Below, in pieces: positions 6,821-14,661 of a stretch of 26,945 bases of DNA (the first letter of the stretch is position 1; each line of letters opens with the position of its first letter). The stretch is from Bacillus sp. X1(2014) (GTDB lineage Bacteria > Bacillota > Bacilli > Bacillales_B > DSM-18226). The notes beneath the pieces were generated by a model. It was given only the letters and a program-made list of their open reading frames with translations. It did not search any database and was not told the DNA's origin. Both the position numbers and the translations under genes were made by a program. Where the stretch lies: positions 1 through 26,945 of the forward strand of contig NZ_VEED01000035.1 of assembly GCF_007678255.1 (NCBI RefSeq), given 5' to 3'.

Positions 6821-7744
6821 ATGCCTATTAAAGGGATATTCGGCGGAAATAATAAGGAAAATTCGATAAACAGTGCAAATGATTACGATAAGCAAATTTT
6901 GCGGATAAATGCGCTTGAAGTCCAAATGAAAAAATTTTTGGAATTTGAAAAACAACTTCGGCTTTCGATGGTTGGAACAGACAAACAAGTGAAAGACAGG
7001 CGATCTTGGACAGAGCAGAAAAAGGTGGAAGCAATTAAGTCTGAACAGGAGTTTCACTCAAAAAGGAACGCTGAAAATAATCTACCAGTACAAAAAATCA
7101 ATGAGCTGTCACAGAGGATCGACCGCCTTGAGAATATGGTTAAAGAAATTATTTTGACACAAAAGGCTAGTCAATCAGAAAGAGCTATGAGTGCGAATAG
7201 TTATCGTCTGCGGGAAAATAGGAGCGATGGGCAAGACCAGAGTGACTCCCTCTCCTCACTTATAAACATGAGAGTCCGGGAGCTGGAGAAAAATTATGAA
7301 ACTGTTAATGAGGTACAAGCTGGGATCATCACTCAAATAGGGGAACTAGTAGAAAAGCATAATCAAATGCTGCAAAAATGGGAGAAAAAAGAAAGTGAGG
7401 AGATTCAGCAGAATCAGAATCCTATTATCAAAACTTTATATATTGATAAATTTTATTTAGATAAATATGAGCAGCACAATAACTTTGGCCAGATTGGCAT
7501 TCATTCGTTGAGCGGTGCCCTTAATATTGGAGCGACCTATGGAAAAGATGTTATACCTAGCAGAATAACGGAGGGAGTAAAAGAAGAAATAGAAAAAATA
7601 AAGTCCGACATGGAGGGAATGGAAAAACCACCAACTGGTACAAACGAAGCGGACAAGCCTGAAGAAGATGAGTCATCTAGCGCTTCAACATCTATTCCTG
7701 TAGAGGGGGAGGAAGACTTCACCGAGATTGGGATTGAGGATTAA
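6821..7744 (+). CDS. Coiled-coil protein with GerPC-like C-terminus
   Basis: A 307-residue hydrophilic protein. The N-terminal two thirds are heptad-rich coiled coil (about residues 20-205, e.g. LSQRIDRLENMVKEI). Then comes a conserved-looking block, KTLYIDKFYLDKYEQHNNFG followed by IHSLSGALNIG, then a helical segment and an acidic, serine-rich tail. The coiled coil plus 'IDK-x(n)-LSGxLNIG' arrangement resembles GerPC, the only coiled-coil member of the gerP operon, although this protein is about 100 residues longer. The GCGAGGA box before ATG 6821 decides the start. Context (GerPA-like genes, Hsp20) supports a spore coat role. The GerPC assignment is moderate. Confidence 0.6.
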   Translation: MPIKGIFGGNNKENSINSANDYDKQILRINALEVQMKKFLEFEKQLRLSMVGTDKQVKDRRSWTEQKKVEAIKSEQEFHSKRNAENNLPVQKINELSQRIDRLENMVKEIILTQKASQSERAMSANSYRLRENRSDGQDQSDSLSSLINMRVRELEKNYETVNEVQAGIITQIGELVEKHNQMLQKWEKKESEEIQQNQNPIIKTLYIDKFYLDKYEQHNNFGQIGIHSLSGALNIGATYGKDVIPSRITEGVKEEIEKIKSDMEGMEKPPTGTNEADKPEEDESSSASTSIPVEGEEDFTEIGIED

Positions 7745-7929
7745 AATTGGTGCTTGTCACATCAATTGATGATTTCAGTACGGTCTACTCTTCCTTAAAT
7801 TATCTGAGGCATTTTCTTTGATAAATCTTTTGTAAATGAAATAAATCATCATTTGAGTTCGAAATTGGTTTTGGAAAGATTTACCGATATTCCCTAATCA
7901 ATGGGGGTTTATTTTATTATCAAAAATAG

Positions 7930-7935
7930 TATAAT
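7930..7935 (+). promoter_or_regulatory. Candidate -10 element upstream of the riboswitch
   Basis: A TATAAT hexamer lies about 35 bases before the conserved part of the c-di-GMP riboswitch. The -35 region (GTTTAT at 7907-7912, 17 bp away) is weak. Nothing else is seen in 7745-7960. Confidence 0.4.
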
Positions 7936-7971
7936 AGTTTCAGAAAATACTGTAATTGGACCCTAAAATTC

Positions 7972-8055
7972 GATAGAGGCAAACTTACTGAAAGATGAGG
8001 ACGCAAAGCTACGGGTCTAAGGTTATAAACCATAACGATGATCGCCGGGTTACCG
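7972..8055 (+). ncRNA. Class I c-di-GMP riboswitch (GEMM-I)
   Basis: The conserved blocks of the GEMM-I aptamer are present in order. GAGGCAAAC is followed by a hairpin with a GAAA tetraloop (ACTGAAAGAT), then GGACGCAAAGC, ACGGGTCTAAGG (the tetraloop receptor side), a variable stem, and CGCCGGGTTACCGAA. The last block and GGACGCAAAGC closely match the Vibrio Vc2 aptamer as I remember it. It lies in the 5' leader of a gene for GGDEF and EAL domains, the enzymes that make and break c-di-GMP, so the ligand and target agree. The coding frame that appears to begin at 8038 lies inside this RNA and is not the real start. Confidence 0.92.
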
Positions 8056-8075
8056 AATAATGATACGATCTCATC

Positions 8076-8108
8076 GGCTATTTCTAAAAGAAATAGCCTT
8101 ATTTTTTT
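8076..8108 (+). terminator. Riboswitch expression platform terminator
   Basis: Perfect arms GGCTATTTC and GAAATAGCC around TAAAA, followed by TTATTTTTTT, form an intrinsic terminator between the aptamer and the start codon. An alternative stem is possible between CGATGATCG (8036-8044, aptamer 3' part) and CGATCTCATCG (8066-8076, touching the terminator base). This would couple ligand binding to termination. The direction of the switch cannot be decided by eye. Confidence 0.85.
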
Positions 8109-8133
8109 AATACATTTAGATTGGGGTATTCAA

Positions 8134-11100
8134 ATGAATGTTGGATCTATTGCTTCCCTATTCGAAGAAAATACAGCACATAAAATTTTAGATAGCCCAG
8201 AACTTACGATTTGGTATAAAGACTTACAAGAGGATACTTTATGGGTTTCTAAAGGTATTGCTTCCATATATGGGTATCCGCAAAAATATTTCTTCGAGAA
8301 TTCTCTAATATGGTTAGAGTCGGTTTATTCGGAAGACAAATGGATGATTGAAAATGCAATAAGCAGGCAATTAGTAGGGGAGTCAACAGATGTAGAATAT
8401 CGAATCATTCGTTCCGATGGTGAAGTTCGATGGGTGCAAGATCGTTCGCATCCAATCTTAGATGAAGTAGGAAAGGTTATCGCCATAAGCGGTTCTGTAC
8501 ATGACATAACTTTACAAAAAAGAGAAACTTTGAAATTACAAGAACAGCTTAAAATGACCGAAAACAGTTATCGTTCACTAATAGAAAGTGAAGACCGATA
8601 CCGAAGTTTAGTAGAAGTTTCACCAACTCCTATTATTGTTCATCAAGAAGGAAGAATCGTTCTTGTAAATCAAGCTGGATTAGAGGGGCTTGGTGCCGTT
8701 TATGATGATCAGCTGGTTGGCAGGGATCTCTTTGACTTTATTCATCCGGACAGTAGGCAGATCTTATCGGACCGTTTTAAGGAAGCGTTAGTCAATGGAA
8801 AAGTCAGCCCAAGTGAATGTAAATTAATTACCTTAGATGGAAAGACCATAGATGTAGAAGCATCTGGAACCAAAATTTTATTTAATGGGAAACCAGCCAT
8901 TCTGGCGGTTGGAATAGATATTACAGAGAAGAAAGCCTTGCTTGAACAATTAGATAAAAATGACCAACGGTATAAATCACTATTTGAACATAATGCCAAT
9001 AGTGTTTACTCGTTTGATTTAGATGGTAATTTTACTAGCTGTAATAGTGTTTGTGCAGAAGAAACGGGGTATCGTAAGGAAGAATTATTAAAACCGATGA
9101 ATTTTAAGGAAATAATTGTCCCTGAAAAACTAGAAGAAGGTTTAGATCATTTTGTACGATGCATAAAAGGCGAGGCACAAAATTTTAGAACCTCTATATT
9201 AAATCGGAAGGGTTCCATCATTCATTTAAATGTGACAGTGGTACCTATTTTCGTAAATGGAGAAGTAAATGGTGTTTTTGGGATTGCCCAGAACATTACC
9301 AAACAAGTGGAAATAGAAATAGCAAATGAACATATGGCTTACCATGATTATTTAACAGGTTTGCCAAATCGCAATAAGTTAAATTCAAGTCTAACAAGCG
9401 AACTGGTCAGTGCGGCAAAAAGAAAACAAAAATTGGCTGTTTTATTTATGGATCTTGATCGGTTTAAAGTGGTCAATGATACCCTGGGTCACAATACAGG
9501 AGACGAATTGCTTAAAGAAGTAGCCAAACGGCTTACCTTTTCTTTAAAAGATAAAGACATCGTTTTTAGGCAAGGCGGGGATGAATTTATTATCATTCTA
9601 AAAGACGCTGATCGAGATGTGGCTGCAAAAGTGTGCAGGAGAATGGTAGATGTGGTGGCTGCTCCATTTAGGATTCAAAATTATGATATTTATACTCGTC
9701 CGAGCATGGGGGTCAGTATATTCCCAGAAGATGGAGAAACGGTGGAAACCTTAATTAAGCATGCTGATTTTGCCATGTACCAAGCTAAAAAGGAAGGGAA
9801 AAATCATTTTAAGTTTTATTCATCGAATAATCAGGCTTCCATTATAAATCCCCTGGTATTGGAAATGGATCTTCATAAAGCGATTCAACAAGAGGAGTTA
9901 CTCCTCCATTATCAGCCGAAAATGAGTTTAAAAACAGGGAAAATTGTAGGTGTAGAAGCATTAATCCGCTGGAATCATCCAGAATGGGGCCAAGTAGCAC
10001 CTGGAAACTTTATTCCGATTGCAGAGGAAACAGGATTAATAATTCCTATTGGTGAGTGGGCGTTATACACTGCTTGTAAGCAAAATAAAGAGTGGCAGCA
10101 AAAAGGATTTACCACCACGATTTCTGTCAATCTATCAGCCAAGCAATTTACACTTTCTAATTTAGATGAAACAGTTGCTAGGATCCTGAACGAGACAAGG
10201 CTGGAGCCCCAATATTTAGAATTAGAGATTACCGAAAGCATAACAGCGAATATAGAACGCACCATTACAACCTTACAAAAGCTTAAAAGTCTTGGAGTTC
10301 GCCTTAGTATTGATGATTTTGGGACAGGCTTTAGTTCTTTAAATTATTTACAAAAGTTTCCTTTGGATACTTTGAAAATTGATCAGTCCTTTGTACGGGG
10401 ACTGCAAAATAATTCGAATGATGAAACGATTGTAAAAACCATTATTTCAATGGCCCATAATTTGAATTTAAACGTGGTTGCTGAAGGAATAGAAACAAAG
10501 GAGCAACTAATGTTTTTGCAGGAACATCTTTGTGATGAAGGACAAGGGTTTCTATTCACCAAACCACTTTCAGCAAACGAATTAGAAAATATGATTGTTA
10601 GCATTCAGAAAATAGTCAAGGATTATGGGATCTCGCAGGATGTTAATGAACGCATGTGGTCCGAAGAATTAGTACGTATCGCAAAAAAAGAATTAAATGA
10701 AACGATTCGCCTGCAGCAGGGGATGACCTTTAAATATAAAAAAATAAACGGCAAATTTATTCACACCTTGTGTGATGGTGAATTATTGTATCGCTTTGGC
10801 CTTATTCCGAGTCTTGTAGTAGGAAAACAGTTGAGTGATTTTCTTCCGAAAGAGAAAGTAGAGAATAAGCAAGTATACTACCAAAGAGCGTGGAATGGGG
10901 AAGAACATGTTCATTATGAAGATGAGCTTAATGGAATTTCATATCTAGTCGCGTTAAGACCCATTAAACGTGGTGGTGAAGTGGTGGAGGTAATTGGCTC
11001 ATGTATCGATATTACCGACCGTAAGAATGCTGAAAAAGCCTTGCTTGAGAGTGAAAGTAAATATCGGTTGATTGCTGAAAACATGACAGATTTAATTATT

Positions 11101-12081
11101 TTATTCGATTTAAATAGGAAAGGAATCTATGCATCCCCATCACACGAATCCGTCCTTGGGTACACACCAGAATATTTTGAAGGAAATAGTACGTTAAATC
11201 TTATTCATCCTGAGGATGTGGACGCGGCTATGGACCAATTCGCGGAGGTGATCAGGACTAAATTACCTGCAAAAGCTGAGGTGAGGCTGTTACATGCAAA
11301 TGGTGAATGGAAGTTATTTGATTGTACAGGAACACCTGTCGTAGATGAAAATGACGAATTTGAACACATTATGGTTGTAGCAAAAGATATTACAGAGAAA
11401 AGAAAAGCGGAAGAAATGCTATGGAATGCTGAGAAGTTGTCATTAGTTGGTGAGTTGGCCGCAGGGGTTGCACATGAGATTAGAAATCCACTAACATCTA
11501 TAAAAGGGTTTATCCAATTATTCCAAGAAGGTATTGTAAAACATGAATACTTTAACGTCATCCTGACGGAGTTTAATCGGATTGAGGAGATCATAAAAGA
11601 ATTTCTTTCTCTTGCCAAACCACAAGAAATCCAACCTAAGTTAGTTCATATCCCTTCATTGTTAAAAGAAATTGAAACATTACTCGAATCAGAAACGATC
11701 CTTAATGATGTTGACTTTTCAGTTGAAATGGAAACGGATCTCCCATTGGTTATGTGTGATGCCAATCAAATGAAACAAGTATTAATCAATCTTTGCAAGA
11801 ATAGTTTTGAAGCAACGGATAAAAAGAATAATGGTTTCATAGAAGTCAAAGCTTTTATCAATCAAGAACATCTCACCATCCAGATAAGGGATAATGGGAT
11901 CGGAATAAGCGAAGAACGATTAAAAAGACTAGGTGAACCTTTCTATAGCAACAAAGAAAAAGGGACGGGATTAGGGGTGATGACCTGTTTCAGGATTATA
12001 AGACAACATAAAGGAACACTGAAATTTGAAAGTAAAGAAAATCAAGGTACAACGGCTGAGATTAGGCTGCCACTGGCTTAA
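8134..12081 (+). CDS. PAS-GGDEF-EAL-PAS-histidine kinase fusion
   Basis: A soluble multidomain signalling protein of about 1315 residues. Domain order: three PAS domains (about 10-130, 150-270, 275-395), GGDEF (about 400-565, intact GGDEF at 481), EAL (about 575-820), two more PAS domains (about 860-970, 975-1095), then HisKA and HATPase (about 1098-1315). The EAL domain has EAL at 608 plus the E, DDFGTGFSS and AEGIET motifs expected of an active phosphodiesterase. The product-inhibition RxxD of the GGDEF domain reads KDKD, so feedback inhibition may be lost. The kinase has H1114 in AHEIRNPL, an N box, DNGIGI and KGTGLG, and resembles Bacillus sporulation kinases (KinA/KinE type). Start ATG 8134 follows the riboswitch terminator with GGGG at 8123. 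It is expected both to turn over c-di-GMP and to phosphorylate a response regulator, perhaps Spo0F. The partner is inference. Confidence 0.9.
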   Translation: MNVGSIASLFEENTAHKILDSPELTIWYKDLQEDTLWVSKGIASIYGYPQKYFFENSLIWLESVYSEDKWMIENAISRQLVGESTDVEYRIIRSDGEVRWVQDRSHPILDEVGKVIAISGSVHDITLQKRETLKLQEQLKMTENSYRSLIESEDRYRSLVEVSPTPIIVHQEGRIVLVNQAGLEGLGAVYDDQLVGRDLFDFIHPDSRQILSDRFKEALVNGKVSPSECKLITLDGKTIDVEASGTKILFNGKPAILAVGIDITEKKALLEQLDKNDQRYKSLFEHNANSVYSFDLDGNFTSCNSVCAEETGYRKEELLKPMNFKEIIVPEKLEEGLDHFVRCIKGEAQNFRTSILNRKGSIIHLNVTVVPIFVNGEVNGVFGIAQNITKQVEIEIANEHMAYHDYLTGLPNRNKLNSSLTSELVSAAKRKQKLAVLFMDLDRFKVVNDTLGHNTGDELLKEVAKRLTFSLKDKDIVFRQGGDEFIIILKDADRDVAAKVCRRMVDVVAAPFRIQNYDIYTRPSMGVSIFPEDGETVETLIKHADFAMYQAKKEGKNHFKFYSSNNQASIINPLVLEMDLHKAIQQEELLLHYQPKMSLKTGKIVGVEALIRWNHPEWGQVAPGNFIPIAEETGLIIPIGEWALYTACKQNKEWQQKGFTTTISVNLSAKQFTLSNLDETVARILNETRLEPQYLELEITESITANIERTITTLQKLKSLGVRLSIDDFGTGFSSLNYLQKFPLDTLKIDQSFVRGLQNNSNDETIVKTIISMAHNLNLNVVAEGIETKEQLMFLQEHLCDEGQGFLFTKPLSANELENMIVSIQKIVKDYGISQDVNERMWSEELVRIAKKELNETIRLQQGMTFKYKKINGKFIHTLCDGELLYRFGLIPSLVVGKQLSDFLPKEKVENKQVYYQRAWNGEEHVHYEDELNGISYLVALRPIKRGGEVVEVIGSCIDITDRKNAEKALLESESKYRLIAENMTDLIILFDLNRKGIYASPSHESVLGYTPEYFEGNSTLNLIHPEDVDAAMDQFAEVIRTKLPAKAEVRLLHANGEWKLFDCTGTPVVDENDEFEHIMVVAKDITEKRKAEEMLWNAEKLSLVGELAAGVAHEIRNPLTSIKGFIQLFQEGIVKHEYFNVILTEFNRIEEIIKEFLSLAKPQEIQPKLVHIPSLLKEIETLLESETILNDVDFSVEMETDLPLVMCDANQMKQVLINLCKNSFEATDKKNNGFIEVKAFINQEHLTIQIRDNGIGISEERLKRLGEPFYSNKEKGTGLGVMTCFRIIRQHKGTLKFESKENQGTTAEIRLPLA

Positions 12082-12097
12082 GGTGATAGGAAAAAAA

Positions 12098-12139
12098 GGG
12101 TCAGTCCCCCACTGCGTTAAAGCAGTGGGGGACTGACCC
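12098..12139. repeat. REPIN-like palindrome 3, bidirectional terminator
   Basis: Third copy of the palindrome, with arms GGGTCAGTCCCCCACTGC and GCAGTGGGGGACTGACCC around a GTTAAA centre, preceded by A7 and followed by TTTAAAA. It lies between the convergent kinase and germination operon ends (12081 and 12150). Confidence 0.88.
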
Positions 12140-12149
12140 TTTAAAAGCT

Positions 12150-12374
12150 TTACTCCATTATTTTTCTTAAAGGACCAAAAATGTTTTGAAGAAGAGTGAG
12201 AGGTCCTGGTATGTTTTCTAGGTTGAAAAAGGAAACCAATTCTGATAATAGCAGGATAGCTATAAATGTTATTCGATCTGCCTTCGACGCTTTTTTGAGT
12301 CTCTTCCACTCGAATAACACAATGATCACAATAAGTCCTTGTATGCCGAATACTGTGCCCCAACTCCATTGCAT
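12150..12374 (-). CDS. Small two-helix germinant receptor D-type subunit
   Basis: A 74-residue membrane protein with a hydrophobic segment near the N-terminus (FGIQGLIVIIVLFEW), a short basic loop (KRLKKASKADR) and a second segment (ITFIAILLLSELVSFF). Its ATG overlaps the stop of the upstream C-subunit gene (TAATG), and GGTGAAGGAG lies just before it. Small two-TM 'D' proteins are known next to some Bacillus GerA-type operons (e.g. with gerK, gerU), where they modulate germination. Position, size and topology all fit, and no catalytic motif is expected. It is the last gene of the operon. Confidence 0.7.
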   Translation of the reverse strand: MQWSWGTVFGIQGLIVIIVLFEWKRLKKASKADRITFIAILLLSELVSFFNLENIPGPLTLLQNIFGPLRKIME

Positions 12375-13549
12375 TACTCCTTCACCTCGTCTCTAGGAAG
12401 GGCTGCGGGCGGGCCAATGTAACCAGGTCTTCTTATTTTTGCATTCACTGTTATATGAACCTCGACTTCTGGGAACTTTTCTTCCCATCGGTCCTCTACT
12501 TTTTTCCACTCGTTCGGGTATTGTTGATGAAATTTCCTCCCAAAATCGATGACATCTGCTTTGAATTCTTTTTGAAGCTTTTCAACTGTTTGGGCTACTC
12601 TTTCCTTTAGGGCGGCTTCATATTCTTCCTGGATATTCATTATGACATCTTCATTCATAAGGTTTAGATGCGTTTCGTTTTGAACAATATCTCCCTCAAT
12701 CGAAATATTTAGATGCATCATCCAGCGATTACCTTTGATTTTAGGTCTAAAACTCATCTTTCCTAACGAAGGTGTCATCGTAATTTTACCGTCCTCACCT
12801 TTCGGCTTAACGGATATGGTGCTCCTTTTCACCTCGTCCTTTAACCATAGTAAGCCACGGGTCTCCTTCATGTTTAACGTTCCGACCATTTTATCCTTCT
12901 TATACACAGCCGTTCCCTCAATAACAGGTATGGTTTCATATAATTTCCTAGCCTTCTCCTTTGAGATCAACGTTTTTATATAAGGCATAGACACGCTCTC
13001 ACTCTCGCCCATTAACCCCATGTCGACATCTCTTAGTGTCGTAATCATTCCATATTCATGTTGTGATAATTTACTCAGTGCAACCCCTGAATACCTTTCT
13101 AAAGGTGGAATTAATGTAAGAATTTCACTTGCTTTCCCATTACTTACATATAGTAGTGAATTGCCTCTTGGTTTGGGATGGCGAGCTAAATAGTCTATTT
13201 GCTCGCGTATACCGTTTTTAGCCAGCTCGTCTCCAAAAATATAAACTTTACATTGACCCCAGAACAGTCTTCTGGGTACATTGAGTTGTAACTTGGAAAT
13301 GGCATTTGCAAGATTATCTCCTGTTCCTTCACGAACAAAGGTGGAGGCTGCACTTGGATCCTCTCCTGTTTGTCCGCTTACAATGGCACGTGGGATAAAT
13401 AGCTGGACTGAGATTTTAGTTTTTCCATCTTCTAGCCGGTCGATGGCCGCCGCCGTAATAATGGCGAGATCTGGAAGTTCCACTTGATCCCAGCAGCCAG
13501 AAAGAGTGGGAATACAAAAGCACATGATGGAAAGTAGAATCTTCTTCAA
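12374..13549 (-). CDS. Germinant receptor C subunit, GerAC/GerKC family lipoprotein
   Basis: A 391-residue lipoprotein. The signal peptide (MKKILLSIMCFCIPTL) ends in the lipobox LSGC with C19 as the lipidation site, followed by the family hallmark WDQ-ELPDLAII. Family features further on include the ARHPKPRGNSLLYVSNG region and the conserved C-terminal domain, in which FGRKFHQQYPNEWKKVEDRW is the typical motif. C subunits sit on the outer face of the spore inner membrane together with the A and B subunits. The TTG start overlaps the stop of the B gene (TTGA), with AAGGAGTGAG upstream. Length is normal. Confidence 0.92.
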   Translation of the reverse strand: MKKILLSIMCFCIPTLSGCWDQVELPDLAIITAAAIDRLEDGKTKISVQLFIPRAIVSGQTGEDPSAASTFVREGTGDNLANAISKLQLNVPRRLFWGQCKVYIFGDELAKNGIREQIDYLARHPKPRGNSLLYVSNGKASEILTLIPPLERYSGVALSKLSQHEYGMITTLRDVDMGLMGESESVSMPYIKTLISKEKARKLYETIPVIEGTAVYKKDKMVGTLNMKETRGLLWLKDEVKRSTISVKPKGEDGKITMTPSLGKMSFRPKIKGNRWMMHLNISIEGDIVQNETHLNLMNEDVIMNIQEEYEAALKERVAQTVEKLQKEFKADVIDFGRKFHQQYPNEWKKVEDRWEEKFPEVEVHITVNAKIRRPGYIGPPAALPRDEVKE

Positions 13550-14637
13550 CGGCTCTCACTCCTTTTCCTGCGGACCAGTGCAATGATGAGCAAGAAAAGG
13601 GGCAGGATTGTCTGAACCATAACGAAATAAAAAGGATGAATTCTTGTAAAGTAGTCTACTAATACGACAATATTAGGAATGTCCCAATAACTTAATAAAA
13701 TGATAAGCAGACTTAAGGGAAACACAACCAGCCGGTAATTGGAAAGTCTTAATAATTGCGCAAGCCCCAAACTAGCTACATATAAAAAAACAGTTACTTT
13801 AACAAAATTCCCGAGTACCCAGGAAGCTGTAATGATGACTTCAAAGTTTTCAAAAAATCCCATTACATTTATGGCACGGACGACCGAGTATACAGGATAT
13901 AATTGATTGACGGATGAAACACCTAATAAAGTGAGTACAAAAAAATGAATATATAAAAGAATAAGCATGACGAAAAGGGCCGCTTTCATCCCTGACTTTA
14001 GACCCTTTTTGGGACTATTGATAAAAGGATAAATGAATGCTAAAAGAAAAAATTCACTGAACCATGCTGTTTGTGCAAATCCTCCCTTCATAACCGGGAG
14101 GACCCCATTCTCTAGAATAGGAAGCATAAAAGTAACATCAATATCCTTCATTAATAATAGGAGAGACACAGATGTACTTAGGTATAATGTCGTGCAAATA
14201 ACGGCGGATCGGGCAATCACTTCAATCCCGCCCCGCACTGCTAGTGCGCTTACAAACATGATGCTGATGGAAAATACAAGGCTAGGGGTTTCAAGCATCA
14301 CGTTACCGGTGATGAAATCAGAATATTGTCTGATGATTAGCCCTGTATTATGAATATAAAAGGAAACGAGGAAAAACCCAAATAGCTTTCCGACTGCTTT
14401 CCCAAGAATTTTTTCACTATATTGTATGGGATTCAACTTTGGAAATAATTGATGGAGCTTCCAAACGATGTATACGGTTATAAAACCGATTAAAGAGCCT
14501 ACGATCGGCGTCATCCACATATCATGCTGCGCAAATTTTCCAGCGATAGACGGAATGGAAAGAACACCTGTAGCAATAATGGTTGGAACCATCATAATCT
14601 CCATTTGAAGGTTTGATATTTTACCCTTTTCTAGCAT
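13546..14637 (-). CDS. Germinant receptor B subunit, GerAB/GerKB permease family
   Basis: Endospore germination permease of the amino acid/polyamine transporter superfamily. Nearly the whole chain is hydrophobic, with about ten membrane segments, and it begins in the family style (MLEKGKISNLQMEIMM). It ends in a basic cytosolic tail (RRKRSESR). B subunits contribute the germinant-binding pocket in characterised receptors. The frame is open from 14658, but GGCGGTGA lies at the right distance from ATG 14637 and the alignment-like start MLEKGKIS supports it. It starts about 25 bases after the A gene and overlaps the C gene start, so the operon is tightly coupled. The germinant specificity cannot be told. 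Confidence 0.9.
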   Translation of the reverse strand: MLEKGKISNLQMEIMMVPTIIATGVLSIPSIAGKFAQHDMWMTPIVGSLIGFITVYIVWKLHQLFPKLNPIQYSEKILGKAVGKLFGFFLVSFYIHNTGLIIRQYSDFITGNVMLETPSLVFSISIMFVSALAVRGGIEVIARSAVICTTLYLSTSVSLLLLMKDIDVTFMLPILENGVLPVMKGGFAQTAWFSEFFLLAFIYPFINSPKKGLKSGMKAALFVMLILLYIHFFVLTLLGVSSVNQLYPVYSVVRAINVMGFFENFEVIITASWVLGNFVKVTVFLYVASLGLAQLLRLSNYRLVVFPLSLLIILLSYWDIPNIVVLVDYFTRIHPFYFVMVQTILPLFLLIIALVRRKRSESR

Positions 14638-14661
14638 GTTCATTTCACCGCCATTCATGCC

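Noticed and set aside
8038..8133. N-terminal extension of the GGDEF-EAL-kinase frame
   Set aside because: It lies inside the c-di-GMP aptamer and its terminator and has no ribosome binding site. ATG 8134 has one.
12196..12396. Plus-strand frame opposite the germinant receptor D gene
   Set aside because: No ribosome binding site. The minus-strand frame has membrane topology, coupling to the C gene and a good initiation site.
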